A stretch of DNA of 10,242 nucleotides from positions 1 through 10,242 of the forward strand of contig JAFWYI010000081.1 in the NCBI GenBank assembly GCA_017522745.1. The letters run 5' to 3'. Positions 1 to 7,544 of the stretch are shown here, piece by piece. Origin of the DNA: Mailhella sp. Its GTDB lineage: Bacteria; Desulfobacterota; Desulfovibrionia; Desulfovibrionales; Desulfovibrionaceae. A program made the translations under genes and the position numbers. The first letter of the stretch is position 1, and each line of letters starts with the position of its first letter. Under the pieces are notes generated by a model. The model made no database searches. It was not told the origin of the DNA and worked only from the letters and a program-made list of their open reading frames with translations.

Positions 1-1
1 G

Positions 2-853
2 GACATCTGGAAAGACCTTGAGGACGGTCTCAAAGCCCTCATCAGCAAGAATGGCTCCATCAGTATCAACCGTTCGTCCGGCACAGTCACGGTACGCGAC
101 TGCTACACACGCCTACGCGATGCCGAGAACTACATCGAAGACATCAATAAAAAGCTGGCCCGTCAGGTCGCTCTCACTGTCCGAGTCTGGTCGTTGGAAC
201 TTGATGACTCCTCCGGTGCAGGCCTGAACCTTCAGACGCTGTTTGAAGACGGCGATGTGTCCGTACTTGCGGGCAGTCTCGGCAGTCTGGGCAGTTCCTC
301 TACTGCCGCAGTGAGCGTGGTGAAGGGTAAACTCAAAGGCTCGAACAGCACCATCAAGGCACTGCGAGAATGGGGGCAGGCTACTCAGCTCACCTCTGGC
401 GGCGGCCTTATCTGCAACGGTCAGCCTCTGCCTATTCAGGCGGTCAACAGGCAGGCGTACATCGCAGGCATGACGATGGCCACCAGCGAGTACAATCAGA
501 CTTCGGAAATCACTCCGGGCGAAGTAGCCTCCGGTTTTTCCATGACGCTTGTCCCGCATATCCAGGCCGACAAGCGCGTACTCCTGCACTACAACGTGAC
601 GCTGTCCTCGCTCGACGGCATGGAGGTCATCGACAAGGACTCCGTGTTCGTCCAGCTCCCGAAAATAAGCTCCCGCTCCTTCTCCCAGAGAAGCGCCATG
701 CAGCTTGGTCAGACTCTGGTGCTGGCTGGCTTTGAGCAGTCTTCTCAGACGAGCAGGAATAATGTCGGCCTCTTCAATTCCGGCAGGGACACCGCCCATA
801 CCAAGACGCTCATCATCGTGACCATCGAACTCGAATCGGCGGAGTCGGTATGA
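2..853 (+). CDS. pilN: PilN-type secretin, C-terminal part (5' end outside window)
   Basis: This is the outer-membrane ring through which a type IVb pilus leaves the cell. The frame is open from base 2 and ends at TGA 851-853, giving 283 residues; the lipoprotein signal and N domains lie upstream of the window. The segment YIEDINKKLARQVALTVRVW matches the repeated secretin entry motif, in which a helix precedes the first beta strand of the pore. Further on, a block running LVPHIQADKRVLLHYNVTLS, then VQLPKISSRSFSQRSAMQLG and TLVLAGFE, is the classic secretin core. The product ends just after a hydrophobic TLIIVTIEL strand. A shorter start at TTG 194 would cut the domain and is rejected. The stop overlaps the next start (ATGA), and that next gene encodes a PilO2-type protein, as in the R64 pil order. 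The secretin call is strong; assignment to the R64 PilN subgroup rests on context as well. Confidence 0.9.
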   Translation, partial: DIWKDLEDGLKALISKNGSISINRSSGTVTVRDCYTRLRDAENYIEDINKKLARQVALTVRVWSLELDDSSGAGLNLQTLFEDGDVSVLAGSLGSLGSSSTAAVSVVKGKLKGSNSTIKALREWGQATQLTSGGGLICNGQPLPIQAVNRQAYIAGMTMATSEYNQTSEITPGEVASGFSMTLVPHIQADKRVLLHYNVTLSSLDGMEVIDKDSVFVQLPKISSRSFSQRSAMQLGQTLVLAGFEQSSQTSRNNVGLFNSGRDTAHTKTLIIVTIELESAESV

Positions 854-2088
854 TGCGAACAATCATTCTCCAGGGACAGCCCTACATCGTAGGCCTGCGC
901 TGGTCTCCGACTGAAGGACTCAGCAAGTCCGCCATCATCGCAGAAGCAATAGCCTCCCAAAAGTACGACAGGCTCATCCTGCTTGACGATCAGTACGGAC
1001 TTGCAGACTGCGGCGGCAAAAAGGGCGATGTTCGCGCCCTTGCCGCAGTCATCAGGTTCAAGGAGGAGGGCGACCTCATCCGCATCTGTATGCTGCGGGA
1101 TGAGTTCAGCCATCAGCCTTTCTGGTGGGTGATCGGCCTCAGCCACGGCATGATCTCGGCCCGCTCGGACAAGCTTTTCGACTCGCTTGAGGAGGCAAAG
1201 GCGTTCGCCCAGTCCCTCCAGCACACTCTCGGTATCGAGGATATCGAGGAGCTGACCGAGGAAGCCAACACGGCACGGCTTACCAACCTTCTTGCCGCGC
1301 TCTCCCGCTCGGAAAGAAAAGCGCTGCGTCTTCTGCCTCTTCATCAGGATTCACACATCAAGCTCCTGAAGATTGCGGGCATCCTCTCGCTCATCTTCGC
1401 TGTCTGCTGGAGCGGCTCCTACTTCATGGAATACCACCAGCAGCAGGAACGCGCTGAGAAGAACCGGCTTGCCATGATGCAGAAGGAAGAGCGCATCCGC
1501 GAACTTCAATCCCATCCCGATCGGCATTTTCCTCGGCAGTGGATGAAAGACTCTGCGCCGGATGACGTTCTCCGGAACGGCATCGCCGCCATGCTGTCTG
1601 TTCCTCTGGCAGCTAACGGCTGGAAGCTGGACAGCCTGAACTGTTCCGACAAAGCCATGACAGCCCGATGGGAACAGACACCGTTCGCCGATTACCTGCA
1701 CCTTCCCTTTGCAGGAACGCTGGATGAACGGCATCCGCAGTTTTCCAGTTCCCGTCACACCATGAAGCCGATACCGGCTCATGAAGGAAGAACGGTGGAA
1801 TCCCTGTTTTTTCAGCAGGAGGCCACACGCCAGCTCTATGCCTTCACGCGAAAGTACGCCCTCAAACTCAGGCTCGCCTTTGCAAAGAGAGCAGAAAAGA
1901 AGGTCGAAAAGCAGACCATCACCTGCCCGTGGGTAACGGCCACATGGGAGCTGTCCGGTATTTCAGCCGCACTCATCGCCGATCATGACGCTCTGGCAAA
2001 CGAGCTGAACATCCCCGGCCTCATCCTCAAGGAAATCTCCTACAGCGATAACGCTTGGAAACTCAAAGGAACTCTCTATGCTCGATAA
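850..2088 (+). CDS. pilO: PilO2-family pilus assembly protein, bitopic inner-membrane
   Basis: The product has 412 residues, close to the size of R64 PilO. An N-terminal cytoplasmic region of about 170 residues begins with a strand pattern around GQPYIVGLRW and includes a WWVIGLSHGMI segment. One hydrophobic segment (about residues 172-192, KIAGILSLIFAVCWSGSYF) crosses the membrane. A charged, probably coiled stretch (about 193-220, rich in Q, E, K, R) leads to a periplasmic domain of about 190 residues. This layout is that of the PilO2/PAP_PilO family, which links the cytoplasmic ATPase side to the secretin. It is not the short PilO of Pseudomonas type IVa pili. Two ATG codons lie at 850 and 853; the first overlaps the pilN stop by four bases and suggests coupled translation. 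The family call rests on topology, length and position between a secretin and a PilP-like gene, with no catalytic motif to help. Confidence 0.8.
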   Translation: MMRTIILQGQPYIVGLRWSPTEGLSKSAIIAEAIASQKYDRLILLDDQYGLADCGGKKGDVRALAAVIRFKEEGDLIRICMLRDEFSHQPFWWVIGLSHGMISARSDKLFDSLEEAKAFAQSLQHTLGIEDIEELTEEANTARLTNLLAALSRSERKALRLLPLHQDSHIKLLKIAGILSLIFAVCWSGSYFMEYHQQQERAEKNRLAMMQKEERIRELQSHPDRHFPRQWMKDSAPDDVLRNGIAAMLSVPLAANGWKLDSLNCSDKAMTARWEQTPFADYLHLPFAGTLDERHPQFSSSRHTMKPIPAHEGRTVESLFFQQEATRQLYAFTRKYALKLRLAFAKRAEKKVEKQTITCPWVTATWELSGISAALIADHDALANELNIPGLILKEISYSDNAWKLKGTLYAR

Positions 2089-2683
2089 GAAAATCATTCT
2101 GGCCCTTGGCGTCAGTGCCGCTGCGGCTATCGCAGGCGGCCTGTATCTGACAACGGATATTTTTCAGCCGCCTGAAAAGAAGGCCAAAAACGCTGTGGCC
2201 TACCGCAACGCTGAACCTGCCTCGCGCAGTTCTCCTCACATCATTAAGAAGGAGGTCACACCCGAAAAGAAGGAAGTACTGCCTCCTTCCAAGGAAACCG
2301 TCAGTGCTGGCACTCTTGCCGAACTGACCAGCCTTCAGGCTGACCGCGATCTCAGCAAGATGGCCGTAGAACTCAAGGGCTATCAGCTCCAGCTCAAGGA
2401 AATGGACGAGAAGATGGCTTCTCCTCCCGAACTTCCTCTGGCTTCCCTGGCTCTGCCTGCGTCCCCTGCCCCTGAAAAGGAAAAAGCCGCTGTTCCGACC
2501 AGTACCGAGAAGCTCGTTGTCGAAGCAGTCAAAGGCTCCGGCAGGAATCTCACGGCAACGCTCCGGTCGAAAAGCGGCAGTCATACGGTGAAGGTCGGGG
2601 ACACTGTCCCCGGCTTCGGCAAGGTCAGCACCGTGTCGAAAGATAAGGTTGTGGTCAACGGCAGTCCTCTGCCGTGGATGTAG
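2078..2683 (+). CDS. pilP: PilP-like pilus assembly protein
   Basis: The product is 201 residues and bitopic. One N-terminal membrane helix (about residues 4-24, IILALGVSAAAAIAGGLYLT) is followed by a Lys/Pro/Ala-rich linker. A predicted coiled coil follows at about 78-113 (ELTSLQADRDLSKMAVELKG and beyond), then a second Pro/Ala linker. A small beta domain lies at about 147-201 with the pattern TVKVGDTVPGFGKVSTV ending VVVNGSPLPW. That final domain resembles the secretin-binding HR domain of PilP/GspC proteins, here with the short 'product of VGD ... V..I....V.V.G' architecture. The start overlaps the end of pilO by 11 bases, and an AAGGA sits a few bases before it. By family knowledge it contacts the secretin and aligns the inner-membrane machinery. 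It is somewhat longer than R64 PilP, because of the linkers. Confidence 0.8.
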   Translation: MLDKKIILALGVSAAAAIAGGLYLTTDIFQPPEKKAKNAVAYRNAEPASRSSPHIIKKEVTPEKKEVLPPSKETVSAGTLAELTSLQADRDLSKMAVELKGYQLQLKEMDEKMASPPELPLASLALPASPAPEKEKAAVPTSTEKLVVEAVKGSGRNLTATLRSKSGSHTVKVGDTVPGFGKVSTVSKDKVVVNGSPLPWM

Positions 2684-2689
2684 GGAGGC

Positions 2690-4213
2690 ATGATGCCTTT
2701 CATTCCCTCCATCCCTGAAACTCTGGCCGGGCGACTGCGATGGCAGCAGGACAGCTTCCACGCATCAGCGGAACTCAAGGGCAATATGGCTCTGGATTCG
2801 CTCTTCGCTCAGTTCACAGAGCAGACAGGCCAGCTCATCATTCCCTGCTCATGGTATCCGCCCAGCGATTTTGAGCAGAAGTTCGGCATTCGCTACAGCC
2901 GTTTCCTTTCCAGCGACGACAAAAATCGGTCGTGGGTCGATGCCTACCTGATGAACCTTCTGGCGCGAGCCATGGAAAAGAAGGCTTCGGACATCCATAT
3001 CACCTACATGGGGCCGTATGCTCAGGTCGCGTTCCGACGCATGGGTCTGCTCATGGAAGAGGAGCCTCTGAATGGGGAAGAAGGTCTCCAACTCATCAGA
3101 GGCATCATTCAGGGACATTTCTCCCAGTCGGAAGCCTCCTTCAGCACACATGAGCGATACGACGGCAGAATAGCCGACCGGAAATACCTTCCCGATGGTC
3201 TGTTTGCCGTCCGTCTGCACAGCGAACCTATCCAGAGTCCGCTCATTCCCGAACCGGGCGTTTGCCTTGCCATGCGTCTGCTTTTCGATGCGACATCGGC
3301 TACCGGCACACTCCATGAAAGACTGTCCGCTCTCGGCTTCACTCCCCAGCAGCAGGATATGATTCACGGTTTCACGGAACATTCCGGGCTCACCGTAGTC
3401 AGCGGGCCGACTGGCCACGGCAAAAGCACCACGCTCAAAAACATCATGGAAAGCATGGCGCAGAACGTGTCCACGCGAAGCTACTGGTCGCTGGAAGATC
3501 CTCCTGAATACACCATTATCGGTGTCCGTCAGGCCAACGTATTCACCAAAGCATCCACCACGTCCAGCCGTAAGCAGGAGTTCGAAGATGCCCTTGCCGG
3601 CCTCATGCGTTCTGACCCCGATATTCTCCTTATCGGTGAAATCCGCTACCGGGAATCGGCTGAATCCGCCATAAGCGCGGCAACGACAGGCCATGGCGTA
3701 TGGACAACGGTTCATGCCAATTCCGCCATCGGCATCATCAACCGCATCCATGAAATGGGCATAGAAACAAGCTCCATCTGCGGCGATAATGTCCTCAATG
3801 GCCTCATCTACCAGCGGCTTCTGCCCATTCTCTGCCCGGAGTGCAAAAAGCCGCTCCGAAACCATTGGAAGGAACTGCCTCGCGGCCTGCGTCAAAGACT
3901 GACGGAGGTTCTGCCCCGCAAGAAGAATCGCATCTTCCTGCGAGGAGAGGGCTGCCCCCGATGTGACGGCATGGGCCTTATAGGTCAGAAAGTTGCCGCC
4001 GAGGTCATCCCCGTAACCGACAGGAAGTTCCTTGAACTTCTCCAGCAGAACCGGCTCTCCGATGCTCGGAAATACTGGCTGGACGAAATGCGCGGGCAGA
4101 CGCACGTCTCCCACGCGTTGGCTCGCATCGAAGCAGGTGAAGTCGATCCTGCCATTGCCGAGGAACGTCTTGGTGTCACCCTCGACTACAACAGGGCGTT
4201 TCAGGGGGCGTAA
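2690..4213 (+). CDS. pilQ: PilQ-type assembly ATPase (GspE/PilB superfamily)
   Basis: This is the cytoplasmic hexameric ATPase that drives pilin polymerisation. An N-terminal domain with KKASDIHITY (the usual ASDIHIE strand) leads to the ATPase core. The Walker A is SGPTGHGKST at residues 238-247, and the Asp box includes SLEDPPEYTI. Walker B is DPDILLIGEIR at 309-319 with the catalytic Glu at 317, and the His box is TGHGVWTTVHAN, ending near 344. Two CxxC pairs (Cys382/385 and Cys422/425) form the C-terminal zinc finger seen in extension ATPases, so this is an assembly motor rather than a PilT-like retraction ATPase. Two departures from the usual consensus are visible: His243 in place of Ser/Thr/Ala in the P-loop, and Tyr320 where GEIRD is common. 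AGGGAGG at 2682-2688 sits too near ATG 2690 and better serves the adjacent ATG 2693, so the true start may be 2693. The stop overlaps pilR by one base. Confidence 0.95.
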   Translation: MMPFIPSIPETLAGRLRWQQDSFHASAELKGNMALDSLFAQFTEQTGQLIIPCSWYPPSDFEQKFGIRYSRFLSSDDKNRSWVDAYLMNLLARAMEKKASDIHITYMGPYAQVAFRRMGLLMEEEPLNGEEGLQLIRGIIQGHFSQSEASFSTHERYDGRIADRKYLPDGLFAVRLHSEPIQSPLIPEPGVCLAMRLLFDATSATGTLHERLSALGFTPQQQDMIHGFTEHSGLTVVSGPTGHGKSTTLKNIMESMAQNVSTRSYWSLEDPPEYTIIGVRQANVFTKASTTSSRKQEFEDALAGLMRSDPDILLIGEIRYRESAESAISAATTGHGVWTTVHANSAIGIINRIHEMGIETSSICGDNVLNGLIYQRLLPILCPECKKPLRNHWKELPRGLRQRLTEVLPRKKNRIFLRGEGCPRCDGMGLIGQKVAAEVIPVTDRKFLELLQQNRLSDARKYWLDEMRGQTHVSHALARIEAGEVDPAIAEERLGVTLDYNRAFQGA

Positions 4214-5304
4214 TGAAAAAGCTGGAAATGCCTCCCGGACTTGTGGAAATGCTGGCTCGGCTGTCCTTTGACGGCAAGACAAGGGCGCGATGCTGGAAGA
4301 AGCTGGCACATCAGCTTCGGGAAACACACCTCTCGCTTGAACTGAGCTTCAAGATCTTCGAGCAGAGAGCCAGAGCGGAAAAGAATCCCGTCCAGTACAT
4401 CTACGCCCATATTGTCCGCTCACTGAACTCCGGTCACAGCATCGGGACTGCCTTGTCCCGCTATGCCAGTCCCGAAGAGGTCATGCTTATCGACAGCGGT
4501 CAGACTGCTGGCGAAGCGGCTCTGGCGGATGGCTTCTCCAAAGCCGCCGACCTTCTGGAAAAGAAACGGCGTATCAAAGGGCTTCTGGTCAAGGAACTGG
4601 CCTATCCCTGCCTCCTGCTGGCCTGCGTGATCGGCTTCATGTTCATCATCTCCACAGTCCTCATCCCCCAGCTCAGTATGCTGGCACCGCCTGAAACATG
4701 GACTGGTGCAGGTGCGCTTCTCTATCAGGTGACCTCTTTCGTCACCTCCTGGAAGGGGGCTGTCACCGGCATACTCGTCATCGCGGCTGCCGTTCTTATC
4801 GCCTTCAGCCTCAAACACTGGGCAGGGGCAGGACGGAACATCGCTGACAAACTCCCTCCCTGGTCTATCTACCGGGTATTTTCCGGCGTGTCCTGGCTCT
4901 ATGCCACGGCTATCCTGCTCCAGACCAGAGAGCTGAAACTCGTCACTGTGCTGAAGAAGTCGCTCGACAGTCCGGATACCAGTCGCTATCTGCGCTCCCG
5001 GCTTCAGCCCATCTACCTCAACACCATGCGCGGCAAAAATCTCGGTGAAGCTCTTTTTGAAACACCGACACGCTGGCCTGACGCATCCCTCGCAGACGAT
5101 CTGCGAACCTACGCCTCTCTTCCGGGCTTCAACAGTCAGCTCGGAGCCTTTGCCGAAGAAATCCTGAATGAAAGCATGGAGCGCATCCAGCGCGGTGCCG
5201 GAATGCTTGGTTCAGCCTGCCTGATCCTGCTTATCGCAGTCATCGGCATCATTCTCACCGGCGTCCTTTCCATCCAGCAGCAGCTTACGCAGGGCCTCGC
5301 CTGA
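4213..5304 (+). CDS. pilR: PilR-type inner-membrane platform protein (GspF/PilC family)
   Basis: The product is 363 residues, about the length of R64 PilR. It has the GspF layout: two cytoplasmic helical repeats and three membrane segments, at about 130-155 (YPCLLLACVIGFMFIISTVL), 182-200 (TGILVIAAAVLIAFSL) and 331-353 (LGSACLILLIAVIGIILTGV). The first repeat contains the typical DSGQTAGE motif (residues near 95-102), equivalent to the GE.SG signature of the family. The second contains RGKNLGEALFETP. This protein rotates or scoops pilins in the inner membrane together with the PilQ ATPase encoded just before it. ATG 4213 overlaps the pilQ TAA by one base, and AGGGGGCG lies just upstream, so translation is probably coupled. 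It is the last gene before a 126-base gap and the pilin gene. Confidence 0.92.
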   Translation: MKKLEMPPGLVEMLARLSFDGKTRARCWKKLAHQLRETHLSLELSFKIFEQRARAEKNPVQYIYAHIVRSLNSGHSIGTALSRYASPEEVMLIDSGQTAGEAALADGFSKAADLLEKKRRIKGLLVKELAYPCLLLACVIGFMFIISTVLIPQLSMLAPPETWTGAGALLYQVTSFVTSWKGAVTGILVIAAAVLIAFSLKHWAGAGRNIADKLPPWSIYRVFSGVSWLYATAILLQTRELKLVTVLKKSLDSPDTSRYLRSRLQPIYLNTMRGKNLGEALFETPTRWPDASLADDLRTYASLPGFNSQLGAFAEEILNESMERIQRGAGMLGSACLILLIAVIGIILTGVLSIQQQLTQGLA

Positions 5305-5353
5305 TCAGGCGTCGCTTCGTGCCTTCCGTTCCGCGTGAACCTTCATGCGGTCT

Positions 5354-5368
5354 GGTTTCCTGCACGCT
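5354..5368 (+). promoter_or_regulatory. Possible sigma-54-like promoter before pilS (weak)
   Basis: The 126-base gap between pilR and pilS (5305-5430) is pyrimidine-rich and has no gene. It contains GG at 5354-5355 and GC at 5366-5367, ten bases apart, in the context TGG...GCT. That keeps the invariant GG-N10-GC of -24/-12 promoters, but the flanking bases match the consensus poorly. Start of transcription would fall near 5379, leaving a leader of about 50 bases. Such a pair occurs often by chance. The site is listed because pilin genes are often expressed from their own promoter and because a probable sigma-54 activator is encoded at the right end of the window. Confidence 0.2.
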
Positions 5369-5414
5369 TTTCCTGCGAAGCTCTGCCTTCTCTTTCCCTT
5401 TAACCCTTTAACAT

Positions 5415-5423
5415 AAAGTGAGG
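5415..5423 (+). promoter_or_regulatory. Ribosome binding site of pilS
   Basis: The sequence AAAGTGAGG sits seven bases before ATG 5431. The same nine bases recur at 5975-5983 before the pilM-like gene. The shared motif supports both start choices. Confidence 0.7.
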
Positions 5424-5430
5424 TTTTATC

Positions 5431-5937
5431 ATGATTAAAAAGATCAGACAGATCAAAGAACGCGGTTTCACTCTTCTGGAGGGTCTGGCGCTCCTTGCGC
5501 TGGGCAGCATCATCCTCGGCGCGGCGGCCTTTGCCATCAGCGGTGGTCTGGAGTCCGCCAAGGTCGCCAATACGCAGGAAAACCTGAATTACCTTCGTAT
5601 GAACATCGTGGAAACCTATGCCCACGTCCGATCCTACGATTCCATCACCAACGATCAGCTTCTCGAAGCCAATGCGGTTCCCACCAATATGATCGCCGGT
5701 GAAGACATCGTGAATGAGTGGAACGGCAATGTCACTGTCGAGCCTGCCGATGACGGTCGCGCCTTCACTGTCACCCTCGACAACGTGCCTCAGGGGGCGG
5801 CCATCAAACTCGGCGGCCAGCGTCATCACTGGGATGAGCTGACCATCAACGACACGGAAATCGAACGGGATACCGTCGTCACCAAGGAAATCTGCGATGA
5901 TGAGCTGAACAACACCATCGTGTTCAAGGCTCACTAG
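5431..5937 (+). CDS. pilS: PilS-type major pilin (prepilin), type IVb
   Basis: The product is a 168-residue prepilin. A 12-residue, positively charged leader ends in Gly12; cleavage is expected at ERG/FTLLE, giving Phe at +1 and the conserved Glu at +5 (Glu17 of the precursor). A hydrophobic helix (LLALGSIILGAAAFAISGGL) follows, and the mature protein is 156 residues. After the helix comes ENLNYLRMNI, then VNEWNGNVTVEP and VPQGAAIKL. These resemble the W-G-G.-V.V and P.......L landmarks of the PilS domain of R64-like pilins. Its position after pilR, its strong SD and the hairpin after it fit a highly expressed major subunit. Oddly, only one cysteine is present (Cys155 of the precursor), so the C-terminal disulfide common in type IV pilins cannot form within one subunit. 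It is less likely to be a minor pilin, since no better major pilin exists in the window. Confidence 0.9.
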   Translation: MIKKIRQIKERGFTLLEGLALLALGSIILGAAAFAISGGLESAKVANTQENLNYLRMNIVETYAHVRSYDSITNDQLLEANAVPTNMIAGEDIVNEWNGNVTVEPADDGRAFTVTLDNVPQGAAIKLGGQRHHWDELTINDTEIERDTVVTKEICDDELNNTIVFKAH

Positions 5938-5944
5938 TTCCGGA

Positions 5945-5966
5945 GCGGGGCGGGAGACCGCCCCGC
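5945..5966 (+). terminator. GC-rich hairpin after pilS (no T tract)
   Basis: A perfect 9-bp stem (GCGGGGCGG paired with CCGCCCCGC) closes a GAGA tetraloop, eight bases after the pilS stop. No run of T follows, so it is a poor intrinsic terminator. It is better read as a 3' barrier that stabilises pilS mRNA and lowers expression of the downstream minor genes. Segmental stability of this type is known for pilin and fimbrial operons in general; for this operon it is an inference. Confidence 0.65.
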
Positions 5967-5974
5967 ATTCTGAC

Positions 5975-5983
5975 AAAGTGAGG
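5975..5983 (+). promoter_or_regulatory. Ribosome binding site of the pilM-like gene
   Basis: A second copy of AAAGTGAGG lies five bases before ATG 5989. It supports that start and shows that the small gene is translated independently of pilS. Confidence 0.7.
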
Positions 5984-5988
5984 CGACC

Positions 5989-6414
5989 ATGTATCCCCTT
6001 GCCATCGGTACCTTTCTCGCCGCCGTACTCTCCGTAGGTTACGCACTCCTTCCCGACTTCCATGCCATGCAGAGAAGTGCGTTCCAGGATGGTGTGGCCA
6101 TGAACTTCTGCGTCTATCGGGAGGCCGTCACTCGGTTTCTTAGAACAGGAACACCCCCAGCGACTATCCCGAACGCCAGTCTCGACCTGCCTCCGGGCTA
6201 TCGCTTCCTGCGCCAGTGGCAGGCCAGAACTGTCGGCGGCTACTGCTACATCTACGGCAACGCGGACGGCGAAGAAGGTGCTTCTATCCGAAAGGCTCTC
6301 GGCAGCTCTCTGCTGGTTGGAGAAAACAGAAACGGGGTGCTGTATCCCGGAACGGTCTCCGTTCCTGCCTCCATTCCTTCCGGTTCTGTCGTGAGTATCG
6401 TGAGTATCCAATGA
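5989..6414 (+). CDS. pilM: PilM-like small pilus biogenesis protein
   Basis: The product has 141 residues. It has one N-terminal hydrophobic segment (about 4-22, LAIGTFLAAVLSVGYALL) without a G/F prepilin cleavage site. A helix around MNFCVYREAVTRFLRTG follows, then a Pro-rich turn, LDLPPGYRFLRQW, and a C-terminal strand region with GGYCYIYG. This matches in size and pattern the R64 PilM family (about 145 residues; N-terminal membrane anchor, 'YR.A......G.ip...L.lP.gy'). That family is required for thin pilus formation but its job is unknown. It is not the actin-like PilM of type IVa systems. In R64 pilM precedes pilN, whereas here it lies between pilS and pilV, closer to the order in some integrative elements. 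The stop overlaps pilV (ATGA). It could instead be a pseudopilin-like minor component, but no leader peptide is visible. Confidence 0.65.
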   Translation: MYPLAIGTFLAAVLSVGYALLPDFHAMQRSAFQDGVAMNFCVYREAVTRFLRTGTPPATIPNASLDLPPGYRFLRQWQARTVGGYCYIYGNADGEEGASIRKALGSSLLVGENRNGVLYPGTVSVPASIPSGSVVSIVSIQ

Positions 6415-7535
6415 AAGCCCATCATTCTTCCTCTGGCTTCACACTGCTTGAATCGCTTGGAGCCATCTTTGTCTTCACGCTCCTGTCCGTGGCAGTAGCC
6501 CAGCTTGGACAGTGGGCTTTTCGCAACCTCAACCAGTCGCAGGCGGCCCAGCATCTGCAAACCATCCACGAGGGCGTCAATCGCTATGTGAAGCAGTATT
6601 ACCATCAGCTTCTCACGCAAGCGACACCGAACTCCGGCCCAGAGCTGACAGTGGAACAGCTTATGGATGAGAATCTTCTGCCGGAAGGTTTCTCCGATGA
6701 GAACGTATGGGGGCAGAGCTATGCAATCCACATACGCAAACCGCATGGCGACATACTTCACTCAGTCATCCTTACTGTGGGAGGAATTGAACACGAGGAT
6801 GACGACTTCGCATCGCTGGTCGTTCCCGGCGCGGCCATGCGCCTTGGTGCGGCAGGCGGATTCATACCGACCGGAGCTTTGGCAGGGCAGTCGGCTGGTA
6901 CGCTTCACGGTATCGCGGGCGGCTATGTCCTCGACCTCGCGGCTCTAGGTATCGCTTCTCCCGGCCCTGGCCATCTTGGTATGTATTCGGCCTTTGATGC
7001 TCAAAGCCTTGGTACGGAATACCTCTATCGTGAGTCTGTTCCCGGGCATCCTGAATACAACAGTCTTGAGGTAGAGCTGGATATGACAGGCCACGGTATC
7101 ACCGAGGTCGCAAGCGTCCAGTACGTTTCCCGAACCGTGCAGGCCGGGGAAACCTGTACTGCCGCCAATGAAGGGAAGCTTTTTCTCGACAAAACGCAGG
7201 GGCTTTATATCTGCCGAAACTCCCAGCTCGCCCTTGTCAGCGATTCCAAGAATTCCATGCCCATGAGGAATGCCACTATCGCCACGCATGGACAGAAGAT
7301 AACAAAGCCTTCCTGCGGCACGGCTACAGGGTTGTCGCCTCATATCTATGTGGCTCCCGTCATGGCGGCCACCGGGGCATCGTCGCCTCCTCTGGCGGCG
7401 ATGCAGGCATGGGCGACATCCGTATCCGACACCCAGTGGCAGGTGCATCTGCGCGTTATGAACACGCAGGACGGCACATGGACGTACCCCGCCGCGAACT
7501 ACGGCAAGGTCATGGTCTTTGCCACCTGTCAGTAG
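6411..7535 (+). CDS. pilV: PilV-like minor pilin / pilus tip adhesin
   Basis: The product is a 374-residue prepilin. A 9-residue leader ends in Gly9, then comes FTLLE with Glu at +5, followed by a hydrophobic helix (IFVFTLLSVAVAQLGQWAF). The start ATG 6411 overlaps the pilM stop; in-frame codons upstream would add a leader without pilin character and are rejected. The long ectodomain has a Gly/Ala-rich middle (about residues 140-200). A Cys-flanked block follows (ETCTAANEGKLFLDKTQGLY to ICRNS), then a C-terminal domain ending VMVFATCQ. The ETC...GLY.C block and the TWTYP...G..MVFATC ending are features of shufflon-type PilV proteins. In R64, PilV forms the pilus tip and its C-terminus chooses the recipient's lipopolysaccharide. 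Four cysteines in the ectodomain could form two disulfides. No 19-bp shufflon repeats, inverted partial C-termini or Rci-type recombinase gene are visible here, so this PilV looks fixed. Confidence 0.85.
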   Translation: MKAHHSSSGFTLLESLGAIFVFTLLSVAVAQLGQWAFRNLNQSQAAQHLQTIHEGVNRYVKQYYHQLLTQATPNSGPELTVEQLMDENLLPEGFSDENVWGQSYAIHIRKPHGDILHSVILTVGGIEHEDDDFASLVVPGAAMRLGAAGGFIPTGALAGQSAGTLHGIAGGYVLDLAALGIASPGPGHLGMYSAFDAQSLGTEYLYRESVPGHPEYNSLEVELDMTGHGITEVASVQYVSRTVQAGETCTAANEGKLFLDKTQGLYICRNSQLALVSDSKNSMPMRNATIATHGQKITKPSCGTATGLSPHIYVAPVMAATGASSPPLAAMQAWATSVSDTQWQVHLRVMNTQDGTWTYPAANYGKVMVFATCQ

Positions 7536-7544
7536 GAGCGAGCC

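Noticed and set aside
113..862. Open frame of 249 codons on the minus strand opposite pilN
   Set aside because: It is antisense to a secretin core with clear family motifs, and no SD or domain is visible.
2849..4327. Long open frame of 492 codons on the minus strand opposite pilQ
   Set aside because: It lies antisense to a clear ATPase gene with intact motifs, shows no domain pattern of its own, and is explained by codon bias of the opposite strand.
6216..6410. Longer start for pilV in frame upstream
   Set aside because: It would add about 65 Arg-rich residues before the prepilin leader and overlap pilM fully. ATG 6411 gives a proper short leader and ATGA coupling.
5305..6411. Open frame of 368 codons on the minus strand across the pilS-pilM region
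   Set aside because: Its product is low in recognisable structure (repeats of D, G, R, H near the start) and it covers two convincing plus-strand genes with SD sequences and a hairpin. Treated as a shadow.
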